Shown: in pieces, positions 1 through 11,109 of the stretch | Layout: every line of letters begins with the position of its first letter | Position numbering within the stretch: the first letter of the stretch is position 1 | Assembly (NCBI GenBank): GCA_023053685.1 | Contig: JALIGW010000062.1 | Location: 2,406,604 to 2,470,603, forward strand | DNA from: Diadophis punctatus similis | Taxonomy: Eukaryota; Chordata; Lepidosauria; Squamata; Dipsadidae | Length of the DNA stretch: 64,000 bases | Direction of reading: 5' to 3' | The notes under the pieces: generated by a model | Databases searched by the model: none | The model's input: the letters and a program-made list of their open reading frames with translations, nothing else | Told to the model about the DNA's origin: nothing | Made by a program: the position numbers and the translations under genes

Positions 1-871
1 AAGTTTTAGAAGACAATTATATACCTTAGTGATCATTTTTTCATCTGTGCCTGTTAATATTTTGTCAATTTCTTGTTGCTCCTTTTGAAAACCATACTGT
101 TTCGAATCCTTTTTATATTTTGTTTGTATCTGTAAGTAAGGCCACCAGTCTATTTTAATTCCCCGTGTTTGCAGTTCCTGGTTTGATTTTAAATTTCCTT
201 GCTTGTCTAACAGTTTATTATAGGTTACTATCTTGTTTAGGTCTATAACATTTGGGTGGACCATTGCTTCCATAGTTGAAACCCATCTCGGAATTTTTAT
301 GTAAAATTTTTGTTTAATTTTCCTCCAAACTTCAAATAATGCATTTCTCACCTGGTGTCTATGGAAATATTTGTGTGTTTTATCCTTTCCCTCCCACAGG
401 AATGCATGCCAACCCCTTTGTAAATCATGTCCTACAATTGCTAATATTCTTTTATTTTTTAACATTACCCATTCTCTAATCCATGTTGCTGCAGCCGCCT
501 GATAATACAGTTCCCAGTCTGGAAGGCCAAAGCCCCCCCTCAGTCTGCAGTCCTGTAATAGTTTACATTTTATCCTAGCCTCCTTCCCTTGCCATACAAA
601 TTTTAACGTTATTTTATTCAATTCTTCAAAAAAGGTTTTGTTTAATTTTATTGGAATTTTTTGGAATAAGTATAGGATTTTAGATAAGATATTCATTTTG
701 AGGGTGGCAATTCTTCCTACCAGTGATAGCTGTAGTTTTGTCCAGTTTTCCAAATCTTTTCGAATCTGTGCTAATTGATATAATTGTCTTCTTTTATGGT
801 GGAGCATTTTGCGGTCAGCCGAATCCCTAAGTATTTTGCTTTTTTAACTATTTGGAATTTTAATAATCTTT

Positions 872-1380
872 TTTTTAAAAAAACTTTTTTATTAAATACA
901 CAAAACAACACCAACATTAAACATTCAAAAAACAGAACATATAACAAACAAATGGGGCATTTGTGGCCCCCTATCCATCATAAGCTATTATTGGATATAT
1001 TCTTTTTACATATCATTTCCTTAAGTATTCATATTGCTCTCAAATATATTTTCCTATTATACCACATACATTTAAAATCTTTACATAATTACTTGAGTAT
1101 ACACCATTAAACTTTTCTTTTATTTATTGTTTCTTTCAACCAATTATAAAATTTGTTCCAGGCCTTATAAAAATCAGATTCCTCTTTTTCTTTTAATTCT
1201 TTAGTTAACATATCCATTTCCGCACAGTCCATTATTTTTTTTAATTATCTCTTCCTCTTTGGGTATCTCTTTGTTTTTCCAGGACTGTGTGTATGCAATT
1301 CTTGCTGCAGTTAGAATATGGATAGTAAGATATTGTATTTCTTTTTTATATACCTTGTTGAGAATACCTAGTAAAAACAA
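872..1380 (-). mobile_element. 5'-truncated L1 copy inserted in an older L1
   Basis: The segment is flanked by an 18-bp exact direct repeat, TGGAATTTTAATAATCTT, at 853-870 and 1381-1398. Read on the minus strand it carries the C-terminal end of an L1 ORF2 (an ARIAYTQSWKNKEIP-type stretch), then a 3'UTR with AATAAA and an A-rich end next to the duplication. These are the marks of target-primed reverse transcription of a truncated L1. The host is the L1 remnant at 1-4205. Confidence 0.85.
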
Positions 1381-1504
1381 TGGAATTTTAATAATCTTTC
1401 TAATTCTTTATTTTGCTCTTGTGTAAGATTTTTGGTTATTATTTTTGTTTGGTTTTTATTTATTTTTAGCCCTGCAACCTCTCTGAATTCCTGTAATTCT
1501 CTAA

Positions 1505-1942
1505 TTAGCATTTCCCTGTTTCCAGGGGGTCTTCAATTATGAATGTCATGTCATCAGCAAATGCCTGTAATTTATACTCCTCTTTTCTAGCTCTCAACCC
1601 TTTTATATCTCGATTTTCCCTGATCCGGTTTAGCAAAATTTCTAGGGAGATTATAAATAACAGCGGTGATAATGGACATCCTTGTCTAACCCCTTTTTTA
1701 ATTTTAACTTTTTCTGTTGACTCTCCATTTAATAATATTTTAGCTGTTTGATTTGAATATATTGTTTTGATCATTTTAGTAATTTTTTCTCCAAATTTCA
1801 TCATGTCCAATTGTATATTTAAAAATTGCCAATTCAAATTATCAAACACTTTTTGTGCATCGACCAATATCAAGGCTAATTGTTTATCTGGATATGCTTC
1901 ATAGTATTCTAATACATTTAATATAATTCTTGTATTATTCAT
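1505..1942 (-). pseudogene. L1 reverse transcriptase core fragment
   Basis: A 145-codon open stretch with L1-clade RT motifs: a GVRQGCPLSPLLF block (RT motif B region) and FADD at 1550-1561, the catalytic aspartate pair. The open frame is only a slice of the roughly 1200-codon ORF2 normal for L1, with stops on both sides, so no active enzyme is expected. It belongs to the L1 remnant at 1-4205. Confidence 0.85.
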
Positions 1943-2049
1943 TATCTGTCATTTGGGCAAAAATCCATTCTGATCTGTATGAATAATTTTATTTAATATT
2001 TTTTTGAATCGTTCCGCTATATTTGTTGCAAATATTTTATACTCTACAT

Positions 2050-2373
2050 CAGGGGTGGGTTCCTGCCGGTATGGTTAATAGTTATTGTTCGGCGCAGAGC
2101 CGAAGACGCTGCTGCCGTTCGCGGCACGGGGGCTTTCCCTGGGCGCTGCCGCCGCCCGCATGGGCACCGCCAATTGCATTCTTTTGCCCTCTGCGCATGC
2201 ACAAAGCGTTCTGCATGCACAGAGGGCAAAAGAACGCAATTGGCGGCGTCCATGTGGGCGGGGAAAGCGCCCGGGGAAAGCCCCCGCGCCGCGAACGGCA
2301 GCAGCGTCTTCGGCTCTGCACCAAACAACAGCTATTAACCGTACCAGCAAGAACAGGCAGGAACCCACCTCTG
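2050..2373. mobile_element. hAT-type foldback MITE, 324 bp
   Basis: Nearly the whole element is an inverted repeat: arms of about 155 bp (2050-2205 and 2210-2373) face each other with only scattered differences. Ends begin CAGGGGTGGGTTCCTGCC and finish GGCAGGAACCCACCTCTG. An exact 8-bp direct repeat CTCTACAT flanks it (2042-2049, 2374-2381), the size made by hAT transposases. No transposase is encoded. Open frames inside it are palindrome shadows. It sits in the L1 remnant. Confidence 0.9.
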
Positions 2374-2404
2374 CTCTACATTCAACAGCAAGATTGGCCT
2401 ATAG

Positions 2405-2829
2405 CAGTGATGGCGAACCTATGGCACGGGTGCCACAGGTGGCACGCGGAGCCATATCTGCCAGCACGCGAGCCATTGCCCTAGCTCAGCTGCAGCGCGC
2501 ATGTGTGTGCTCGCCAGCTGATTTTTGGCTAGCGTGGAGACTCTGGGAGGGCGATTTTGGCCTCCGGAGGGCCTCCAGGGTGGCCGGGGGAACGTTTTTT
2601 GCCCTCCCCAAGCTCCAAGAAAGTCTCTGGAGCCTGGGGAGGGCAAAAAATGGGCCTACAGGGCCCACTGGAAGTCGGGAAATGGGTAAGTGGGGGGGTC
2701 ATGCACGCATGTGCAGGGGGGTGGGGTGAGTGGGGGGCTTTGAATTATGGGTGTGGGCATGCACGTGCATGCAATAGCGCACACGCGCACTATTTTGGCA
2801 CCCGAGGAAAAAAAGGTTCGCCATCACTG
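2405..2829. mobile_element. hAT-type MITE, 425 bp
   Basis: Terminal inverted repeats start with a perfect 16-bp CAGTGATGGCGAACCT and its complement at the right end. The 8-bp flanks are GCCTATAG (2397-2404) and GCCTATGG (2830-2837), one mismatch. Non-coding and GC-rich inside, so it depends on a transposase from elsewhere. A truncated relative is at 25407-25545. Only 31 bp separate it from the previous MITE, both in the L1 remnant. Confidence 0.88.
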
Positions 2830-3797
2830 GCCTATGGTTTTGAATTTTTTTGGTTATCTGTATCCTCCTTAGGAATTAAAGTTATGAGCGCTTCTGTCCA
2901 GGAGTTTGGTATTTTTGCTCTTTCTAACATTTCGTTATATATCTCTAACATGATTTCCTCTAGTGAGTCGTGACTCTTGTAACATTTTATATAATTCCAC
3001 GGGAATCCTGTCTGGTCCTGGTGTTTTATTATTTTTTTGTTTTTTAATTGCCCCTTTCATTTCTAATAGTGTTATCTTCCCAATTAGCATTTCTCTATTT
3101 TCTTCTGTTATATTAGGTAAATTTCTCTTTTATAAATAATTCATGATATCCCCTTCTTTAATGTTTTCTTGGCTATACAGTGATTGAAATTTTTTTTGCG
3201 CAATCCTTTTCTTATCCTCTCTTTTATGATTGTTGTATCAATCTTTTTGTTTTGTTTTTTCCTTAATTTATGGGCCAACCATCTTCCAGGTTTGTTTGCA
3301 GTTTCAAAATAGTTTTGCTTTGCCATTGTTATATTCCTTGTCATTTCTTCTTGTTGGATTAAGTTAATTTTATGTTTCGTTAGATCCCATTCTTTTATAA
3401 TTTTGTTATTCTGTGGTTCTTTTTGTAACGCCTTTTCTATTTCTTTAAGTTTATCTTGCAGTTGTTTTTGTTTTTCACACTTCTTATTTTTTCTTGCCAT
3501 ATATGCTATTGATATCCCTCTCTATGCCTTGGTACTATCCCAAAGATTTTGTAACGTTGTCTGTTCTTTTTTATTTTCTTTGAAGAAATTGCACAGTTCC
3601 TTTTCCATCGTTTGTATATACAATTTTTCCTTTATAATTCTTTGGTTTAATGTCCATCGTCCTTTTTTCTCCTGCCCTTTCCATTTTATTGCCAATGGGT
3701 TGTGGTCTGCCCATGTATTTGGCAGTATCTCTATATATCTTCTATATTATTTATCAGATCCGGGTTCATCCAGGCCATGTCTATTCAAGACCACGAA

Positions 3798-4076
3798 TTA
3801 TGCGGGTGTGAAAAAAAATGTATATTGTCTTTTCCCAGGGTATAATGTTCTCCATGCATCTCTTAAATTCAGTTCTTGTGCCATTTCTTCAAATGTATTT
3901 GGTAACGTTCGTCTTTCCTTCTTATTTTTCTTTGTACTTTTATGATCTTCTTTGTTGTCTACCACTGCGTTATAGTCACCTATCACACATATATTTTTGT
4001 AGTCTAATTTCATTATTTCTCCTGATAATTTTTTATAGAAATCTTTCTGTTTTGTATTTGGTGCATAAATTGACAC
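3798..4076 (-). pseudogene. L1 AP-endonuclease domain fragment
   Basis: A 92-codon minus-strand stretch with the GDYNAVVD motif of the L1 endonuclease (the D and N of the active site). Homology continues to about 4205, where an RGVAVYVK-type segment is readable, but the true N-terminus is absent. It is the 5'-most surviving part of the L1 remnant at 1-4205. Confidence 0.75.
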
Positions 4077-4205
4077 TAGTAAGATTTTTTTTTTGGCTGG
4101 TTTTTATTTCTACCATCAGAATTCTACCTTCCTTGTCTTTAAATATTGTCCTCGAATTTATCCAATCTTTTACATATACCGCAACTCCTCTTCTTTTTTT
4201 GTGCT

Positions 4206-4250
4206 AGCGCCAGATGTAAAATTCCTAACCCTAACCCTAAAGTTCTAGAA
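4206..4250. other. Short spacer with three CCCTAA-like units
   Basis: Between the L1 5' break and the next MITE is a short stretch with about two and a half tandem CCTAAC units (about 4224-4240). It resembles telomeric repeat but is too short to call an interstitial telomere. Confidence 0.4.
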
Positions 4251-4352
4251 CAGGGGTGGCCAAACTATGGTTCTTTGAGGACCTGTGGACTTCAACTCCC
4301 AGAATTCCTGAGCCAGCCATGCATGCAAAGAACCATAGTTTGGCCACCCCTG
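4251..4352. mobile_element. Short hAT-like MITE, 102 bp
   Basis: Terminal inverted repeats of about 27 bp begin CAGGGGTGGCCAAACTATGG and end with the complement. The middle reads like the related element at 32199-32316 (shared ACTTCAACTCCCA core). The flanking 8-mers TTCTAGAA and TTAGAAGA match poorly, so the target duplication has decayed or is offset. Confidence 0.8.
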
Positions 4353-4601
4353 TTAGAAGATTAATACAGCCAAGCCTGAAGTCGGATTAAGAGTTTGCAG
4401 AACAGCCGAGACCCTCCGGTTCCTCCAAGAGGGTCCCCATGTTAGGACTTAGATTAGGCTGGGAGGTGGTGCCCCCCTGCCTTATCCTTAGGGGATACTT
4501 CAACTGCCCCATGGTGGGGGAGGGAGGAAAGCGGGATCACACAGACTCCCTTTGATTCAGCTATTTTGGGGGCGGGAACCCACCTCACTCCTGCCTGGGG
4601 T
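4353..4601. other. Intron, no recognised feature
   Basis: About 250 bp without coding signal or a repeat I recognise. Confidence 0.4.
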
Positions 4602-4652
4602 GAGAAAAGAAGAAAGAAAGAAAAAAAGAAAGAAAGAGAAAGAAAGAAAGAG
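4602..4652. repeat. (GAAA)n-like purine microsatellite
   Basis: About 50 bp of imperfect GAAA/AAAG repeats directly before a CR1 3' end. Confidence 0.9.
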
Positions 4653-4908
4653 GTGGTCAACCTGTTCTCCAAAGCACCGGAAGGCAAGAAGTAATGGATG
4701 GAAACTTATCAAGGAGAGATCCAACCTAGAACTAAGGAGAAATTTCTAACAGGGAGAACAATTAACCAGTGGAATGGCTTGCCTTCAGAAATTGTGAAGA
4801 TTTTAAAAAGAGATTGGACATTCATTTGTCTTAAATGATATAGGGTCTCCTGCTTGAGCAGGGGGCTGGAGTAGGCAACCTCCAAGGTCTCTTCCAACTC
4901 TATTCTGC
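4653..4908 (+). mobile_element. CR1 LINE 3' end
   Basis: About 255 bp matching the usual squamate CR1 3' region: a GGAGAAATTTCTAACAGGGAG block, then GGTCTCCTGCTTGAGCAGGG, a GGAGTAGGCAACCTCCAAGG block and a TATTCTG end. It is a 5'-truncated dead copy. The same module recurs at 14398, 18708, 28045 (reverse), 35408 (reverse) and 38219. Confidence 0.88.
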
Positions 4909-7900
4909 TTTCTGGGGCTTTTTTCCACCTGCATTTCAGGGGATTGCTGCTAGACGTTCCTGTGTCCACGTGGTCACCCATAGGAGAGGCTTCCACAGGT
5001 GCAAGGGAATGTCTTGCCCAGACTCTGCACAAGCAGCATTCTTAGTTGGCTCTTTGGAGTTGAAAAACCAAAAAGTGTTTGGATATTTCCTTCACCCTTT
5101 TTTTAAACAAAGGCATGTCCTTTTGCATTTTCTCCTTTGCCAGAACTCTTGCATTTTCAGCCTGAGTTTGTGGTCCCCAGAATGAGGGATGCCATGTGTG
5201 AAGGGAGGGGCAACTGGGCCCCCCTGTGGTATTTGGTGCCCTTGGCTCTTCAAGGCTGCTGAGAAGGATGCCTTGGGGTGGACTTGGGGCCTTTGGGAGG
5301 GTGCTGATCCGAGGGGATGAGTGGGAAGAGCTGTTGCTCTGCTGCTCCTGCTTGAGGCCTTGAAGCCCCTTCCCCAGGTTGGCTGGCACGAGGTCTCCAG
5401 GCAGACTTTTGGGTGGATGGGGGCTGTGTTAACCATATGGGGCTGCAGGTGGCAGGGAAGCGAGACTTCAAAGGGGTTTCTAAGCCCTCTCCCTTGTGGA
5501 GACCCCCTTGGCTGAGAAGGCTTCCTTCTCTTGTCTTGCCTCGCCCTGACTGGACAAGGGGGTGGTGCCCCTTGCTCCTTGGGCACCAGGTTTGGGAGGC
5601 GCCCAGGTGGAGACTCTGCAGGTATGCCAAAGAGGAATGCCCTTTCATTCCTGGTAGGGTGAAGGGAGGCTGTGCAGTTGGGGTCTGGCATCATGCAGCT
5701 GGGGGGGGGGGCTTTGCTTTTAAAGAGAGGGGAGAAGACCACCACCCCTGCTGGAGACACATTCAGTGATCAAACAAAGCTCAGCATTTCTTCTCTGCTG
5801 AAAGAGTGGAACCTTTTTTTCCTAGTTGTGCAAAACAGCCACCTCATTGTTGTGGAGGGAGAGGCCGATGCTCCCTGCTAGTTATCCCCACATCTCAACC
5901 CCACTGCAGGCTGAGCGGCTCAGATTTCCATACCTGATAGCTTGGTTCACAGGTGAACTTTGTGGCCTGGGGCTGTCTTTGCCGTACAGGGCAGAGGAGC
6001 CTCCTCATTACTCTCTGATTTAGATGGCAGCCTGGGAGTGCCCCAGACACCCGCCTGGGGCTGGCTGGCACTCCTCCTTCCTTTCTGGCAGACCATGGCA
6101 ATTCATGCCCAGCCTCCCTGCTGGGCTCAATTCCGTTTTCAGGAGAAATTTGCTTCACTGCTTGAATCTGGCGGGGGCTCCAACCCAGAAGAAGCTCAGC
6201 AGACGAGGAGCAGCCCGAGGGGGCAGCATCTAGGGCTCCTCGGGCCCCAAAGCCAAGTGAAGTTCGGGGGGGGGAGGAGGCCTTGGGGCTGCAGGATGCA
6301 CTGAGAGCCACGGGGAGCATCTGAGCTTTAAGAAAATCCGGAGCGACTTGTGCTTTGGGCTTCTGGCCATGGTCTTGCCCCTCTCTGAGGAATGGCTGCT
6401 GTGCCTGGCACACGGGCCCTGCCTTCTGCCCTTCCTCGCCTGGCACACAGGCCCTGCCTGCTCTGCCTCTGTTTCCCAAATGCTGTGAAGCCCCTTGCAG
6501 CTGCTCTGGGGGGTTGCGCACACCTGGCTCCAGACTGACCCCCAAAAGCGGATCTTCCGGATGTCCGTCTGGTGTGCGGAACAGCTGAGCTGCTGCTGCT
6601 GTTCTGAGTTGGGCCCTGGAGTAGAATCTCATGCAGAGACGCTGTGGGCACCCTCTTCACTGACAGGGCAGCTGCTCCAGCTCACCATCCGCGCCCCCAG
6701 GCCACGTTTCTTTCCCCGTCATCAACTGGGAGGCTTTGGGCAATGCCCACTGGGACATTCCTAAGTTTGAGGGAGAGGGGCTGGCCCGGGGACTGCCTGG
6801 CGCATTGGGCAGCAAGGCTGAGGCTCCATCAACCGGGGACAAGTCCAGTTGCTGGAGACTTTGGGGTGGGGGTTGAATGGCTGACCTGTCTCCCCCATGG
6901 GAGGGGAGGGCAGAGTCCTTTCTGGCTGAAATTGAGCTGATGGGATTCAGTGCAGATTGTGAGACTTTTGTGCTCTTGACTCTTTTCTGACTGGGGTGGG
7001 GAAGCTTATGCATTAACAGAGTTGAGTTACTTAGAAACGGGGGTGGGTGGGTGGCAGGAAAAGTGCCTGCTGGGGAGTCACACAAATTCCAGAGGAGTTA
7101 CCTCAGAAAATACTTTGTGTGTGTGTAACTGGGACTCTGCTTTGTCTCTTCACTAAGCATTGGGGCTTCAGATGGGGGCCTCCAGGAAAGGGCCTCCTCC
7201 CCAAAGTGCTGATTTTGGAGGGAAAATTTTGCGCCGTTTTCCTGGCTGGCCCTCAAAGCCCGGGTGAGAAGAGCCCATTGGAAGAGCTGGTTCGGATCTT
7301 TGTGTTGAATTTACTCTGGATTCTTTCCCTTGGGAAAAGAGTGACAGGAGCCGTCTCCTGAGGAAGCAGCTTCTGGCTGGGATGAACTGGGAGAGGGGCC
7401 GGGCGGGGGGGCTTCAAGTCAGTGTCAGCTCCTGCCTGCACAAGTCCTGGCAATTTTCACGCAAGCTTTTCCATTGTGTCTTTCCTAGGGCTCTGAAGGA
7501 GGAACTGGCCCAAGGTCAGCCTGCTAGCTTCCTGCCTAGGGCAGGACTAGAACTCGGGTCCTCCCAGTTTCTAGCCTGATAAATTTACAAATGATGGAAT
7601 GAATGCAGCCATTTTTTCATTTCCAAGGATGTCTCTTAGTCCTGCTTAGGACCTCAGGGAGAGAAAGAAGGCGAGGCAGCAGTCAGGGGTGTTTGTGTGT
7701 GTGTGTGTTTGTGTGAAGAAGGGGCCGTGGGAGCAGAGATATGGGCCCAGCTTCTGGAATTGGGTGGCTGGGCTCACCACCTTGTTGCCAGGAGTCTTCC
7801 CCTCTCCCACACCCTGCCATAATCCTGCTATGGTTCTTGTGGTGAGGAGTTCCATAAGTGATGTAGCTCCCCAGTAGTGAAAACTTAGATATCTATGTTT

Positions 7901-9459
7901 TGATATTCGGTTGTCCCCGAGAAGAAAACTCATGCTTGGTACCCCCCTTCTATGGCCTCCCATTGGGGGGGTGGGGGGCAGAGGAAGGCTGCCCGCCTTC
8001 GCCAGGGAAGTGGCAGGTGCAGGAGGAGCCCCCAGTGGGGCTGCCTTGCGAGAGGAGGGAGGCTCTCCCTGCCCAGCTTTCTTCACAGACCCCTGCGTCA
8101 TACAGAGCACCACCCCATCAGTGGCCGGGTGGGGTGGGGAGTGGGCCCGATCCCCTGGCGAAGAGCTCTCCTCATCAGTGGAGAGGGAAGCAAGGTCTAA
8201 TTCCTCTGGCTGGGATTTAATTTATTTTCTGCCCAATCTGATAAGAGAGGATCTGTCTCCCCCAATCGCCTCTCCTCCAGGCCAAACATACTCCAGGAAG
8301 ACCCCCTCCAGGGCTTTCCGCCCTTTTTCTCCTGCTATCCTGCTGCAATGCTGGCTTGTGCCGGTCGTGAAGGGGTGGGTGGGCAGAAGGAGCAGCCTCT
8401 TAAGGGCCGGATCAGGGGTCCAAATGACCTGGCCAGGTGGTGGGTCCCTGGCCCGGCTGCCCCCAGCCCCAACTATCTTCAGGGCTGCTTTGTGTGAGCC
8501 CAGCTTTGCAATGAAGGGAAAAGTTGAAGGCGGATGGCCGGTCCCTAGGAAAGGGGAAGGGGAAGGGCCAGAGGGGCGAGGAGGGGTGGGAGAAGGAAGG
8601 GCAGGCTCTCCCAGGCGGAGGAAACAGAATTTCAGCTTTTCAAAGATGCTCCTTTTTTGTGTGTGTGAAATGTCCGGAGCCTTTTGCTCACCCGCTGCGG
8701 AGAACAGCCTGTCTCTGTCTTTTTGGGGGAGGGGCTCTCTTCTGGGTGGGGTGGCTTCCAATGTGCAGAGCCCCCCCCAAGAGCGGCCTCCTCTGTCCTC
8801 TCCTGCAAGGAAATGGGAGCCATTCAGACTCAGAGGAGAAACGCAGAGCAAGACCAACAGGCAATGGGGGGGGAGCCTGCCTCTGGGGCCTTTGAGCGAG
8901 GAGTGGGGGAGTATCAGCTGGGGCGCCACCCCTTACTCTGTCCCCCTACCCCCACAGCTGCAGCAGCAACTCCTTTAACACCCCCCTCAACACATCCGAG
9001 CAGCCCCCCCCCCCAAGAGAGGCATTTTTCTTTAGCTCAGTGACTTCTTGGCTTTGCTTGCAGCAAGATAAGCGGTGGCCCAGCCTGCCTCACAACCAGA
9101 AAGGGCTCAAGGGAGGGTCTTTCGGCATCCATCGCCGCCTCTCTTGCCCAGAAAAAGCCTGCAGCTTCCCAGGGCCCCCCAGCTTGGGCAGTGGCCCACC
9201 TGGCACACAGCCTCTGACCAGACGGCCAGGGACCATGCTGGTGAACCCCCGAGGGTCTTCCCGATTCTGAACTGGAGCTCTGAGGAGACCTCAATCCGTT
9301 GGTTTCCCCACTGCCAGGGGGGGTGGGGAAGTGAAGGAGGCTCATCTGACACTATGCAGAACTGCCCCCCCCCCAGCCCCAGTGGGGTCCTGCTTGAATT
9401 GGAGGCTGGCAGTGTCTTGTCCAGGGGCATCAGAGCTTCACCACCATCTGGGTGGGTTT
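4909..9459. other. VAV2 upstream intron, GC-rich, mostly unique
   Basis: About 4.5 kb of GC-rich sequence with many long open frames on both strands, which I read as chance openings. Short TG runs occur near 7115 and 7690. A SINE scrap lies at 7500-7580. No exon with recognisable protein homology was found. Confidence 0.5.
7500..7580 (-). mobile_element. Fragment of a tRNA-like SINE
   Basis: The segment with GGGCAGGACTAGAACTCGGG and CTCCCAGTTTCTAGCCTG is the complement of the B-box region of the SINE family also seen at 22130-22355 and 29725-29960. Only the tRNA-like head and adjoining part survive. Confidence 0.55.
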
Positions 9460-9693
9460 TTTTGTCATTTAATGACCCTGTAATCCCTTGCAGGGTGGAG
9501 TTGGGGCAACTGAATGAAGCTGAGTGTTTACTGGCCGGATGCCCTTCCTATCGCCAATGCGGAGTTCACAGCCAGATATATTCCCAATGTGCCCAGAGAG
9601 AGAAATATCTGCCTCTACCTAGGATCGAACTCACAGCCTCCTGATTGTGACGCGAGAGCTCCACATCTAGGCCACCGCACCAATCTGTGCCCT
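9460..9693 (-). mobile_element. Sauria-type SINE with Bov-B-like tail
   Basis: The complement starts at the right with a tRNA-like head: an A-box-like TGGTGCGGTGGCC, then a B-box-like GAGTTCGATCC. Its tail holds GGAAGGGCATCCGGCC, a stretch typical of Bov-B/RTE LINE 3' ends and of SINEs that borrow Bov-B machinery. About 230 bp, antisense to VAV2, in the intron before the exon. The boundary on the tail side is approximate. Confidence 0.75.
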
Positions 9694-10229
9694 ACCAAAT
9701 TCAATATTGCAGCTAAAAAACATACAAAAAAAATCCAGGTCCTGATTTTTTAACAACCTTGTTTAGTAATTCCTTTGCAAGGTTGCCTATTCTGTCTCCA
9801 CCAAAGGCTGAGAAGTGACTAGTCCTCAGGGGTGGTTAATGGGGAGGTTGGAGCTCCCTCTGGTGCGTCTGATGAGACCACAAAGCCCTGCACTCCCAGC
9901 ACCTTGGCCACCAAGTCTGAGCGAGAGGGGGACGGGGCAGGGGTCTCTCTGGCTTCCTTGGGGCTGATCTTTGGCTCTCCTTTTGGCACCAAACCTGTTG
10001 AAGACCAGCCTGTCACGCTGTGTGAACCCAGGTTTAAGGGTGTTGTGTGTCTTCCATGTCTGAGAGACTGCTCCCCCCTCGTCCGTCCGTCCCCTGCTTG
10101 GACTTGGTGTTTGGGATTAGACCACTGGGGGAGTGAACTGTGCGGAGGGAGTGGGAGTTCTCGTTCCAGACCCCTCCCCATTGTGGGTCTCTGTGGGAAA
10201 GGCTCTCAAGGGGTCTTCTTCTCTTGCAG
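9694..10229 (+). other. VAV2: VAV2 intron end with splice acceptor
   Basis: Intron sequence ending in a pyrimidine-rich tract (TCTTCTTCTCTTGCAG, AG at 10228-10229) next to the exon. Nothing else recognised. Confidence 0.75.
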
Positions 10230-10346
10230 TTCCTTTGCCTGAAGAACATCCGGACATTCCTCAAAGTGTGTCATGACAAGTTCGGCCTCCGGAACAGCGA
10301 GCTCTTCGACCCCTTCGACCTCTTTGACGTGCGGGACTTTGGAAAA
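10230..10346 (+). CDS. VAV2: VAV2 internal exon (calponin-homology domain)
   Basis: This 117-bp exon encodes 39 residues and is phase 0 at both ends. It is bounded by a TTGCAG acceptor (AG at 10228-10229) and a GTAAGT donor (from 10347). The peptide begins [11 protein letters not shown] and includes [20 protein letters not shown], then LFDVRDFGK. This is the C-terminal half of the Vav N-terminal calponin-homology domain. The residues [19 protein letters not shown] match VAV2, whereas VAV1 and VAV3 differ there. VAV proteins are Rho/Rac guanine-nucleotide exchange factors acting downstream of tyrosine kinases at the plasma membrane, and the CH domain helps hold the protein autoinhibited. By human-type numbering this should be exon 2 (inferred). 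Start and stop codons lie in other exons outside the window. Confidence 0.96.
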
Positions 10347-11109
10347 GTAAGTGGGGCTTGGGGGGGGGCAAGTGTGAAGTGGCTTTTTTCCAGTTTCTGA
10401 AGCCCCCCCTAGAGGAAAATGCCTCTGAAGAGGGGCTCGAGATATGAGGAGAAGCACCTTGGCAACTGCCCAGAAGACCCCTGAGGTGTTGGCAGCCCCT
10501 TCCGGGCACAGCCGCTGCCGTTTATGCAGCCCTTGGCAACCTGGCCCCAAGCAGGCCTTGGGGGGCCTTACGCAGAGCAGAAGCCTCCCCCCACCCTGAT
10601 GCTTGGACGTGGGTCTGGCTGTTGCCTTGTGTCCTGCGAGAGGCCGCTGGGCAGATGCATCTGGTGGTGCTTGGAGAGACCCTGTTAACACGGAGGGTTG
10701 AAGCTGTTGTGTTGCCTTCACCCTTCAAAACAAAATCACAGAAAGTTGCATTGTGGAGTGAATGGAATTCTTTTTGTAATTCATAGAACAGCTGCAGTTA
10801 TTCTACCCGTTGAGAAGGCTGGACGTCTTTAGGGGAAGAACTACCAGTGCTGCCTAAATCATTGCAAAAGTAGCTTTTTCATTAAGGACGTTCCAAAAAT
10901 CACAACTCTCTTACGTAGGGAAGAAATCTTTTGTGGAGAAGGGGAAGGTTGAAATGAAATGCGGCTGCATGGAAAGGTTGCGTGTTCCCTCTCTGCTCCC
11001 CATTTTAGCGTGCAGCATTTTGGCCCGAGCTCTTTCCCCAACGACAGTGGTGACATTATAGCTGGTGCATTGCAGGCTTTTTAATTTCTCAGGGGGGCCG
11101 TAGATGTAA
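10347..11109 (+). other. VAV2: VAV2 intron start with splice donor
   Basis: Begins with a strong donor GTAAGT at 10347. The next 760 bp show no coding signal or repeat that I recognise. Confidence 0.6.

Larger units (their letters stand above)
1..4205 (-). mobile_element. L1 LINE ORF2 remnant, antisense, interrupted by three insertions
   Basis: Minus-strand translation gives an L1-type ORF2 read from right to left: endonuclease (about 3798-4205, with a GDYN motif), a basic linker (about 3141-3500), reverse transcriptase (about 1505-3100) and C-terminal region (about 1-850). It runs off the left edge, so the 3' end is not seen; the 5' end is cut near 4205. Many stops and frameshifts show it is dead. 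It is interrupted by a truncated L1 copy (872-1380) and two hAT MITEs (2050-2373, 2405-2829). Removing them in thought restores continuity of the L1 reading across the breaks, which shows they landed later. It lies antisense to the VAV2 exon. Confidence 0.88.

Noticed and set aside
2044..2729. Several frames up to 214 codons with similar peptides on both strands
   Set aside because: Produced by the foldback MITE; the two arms translate to mirror products.
4224..4240. CCCTAA repeats as an interstitial telomere
   Set aside because: Fewer than three units; chance or minor repeat.
8222..8929. A 235-codon minus-strand open frame
   Set aside because: Shadow of the same GC-rich stretch, with no homology or codon pattern to support it.
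7911..8978. A 355-codon open frame on the plus strand
   Set aside because: It lies in GC-rich intron, overlaps long frames on both strands, has low-complexity Gly/Pro/Arg composition and no recognisable domain.
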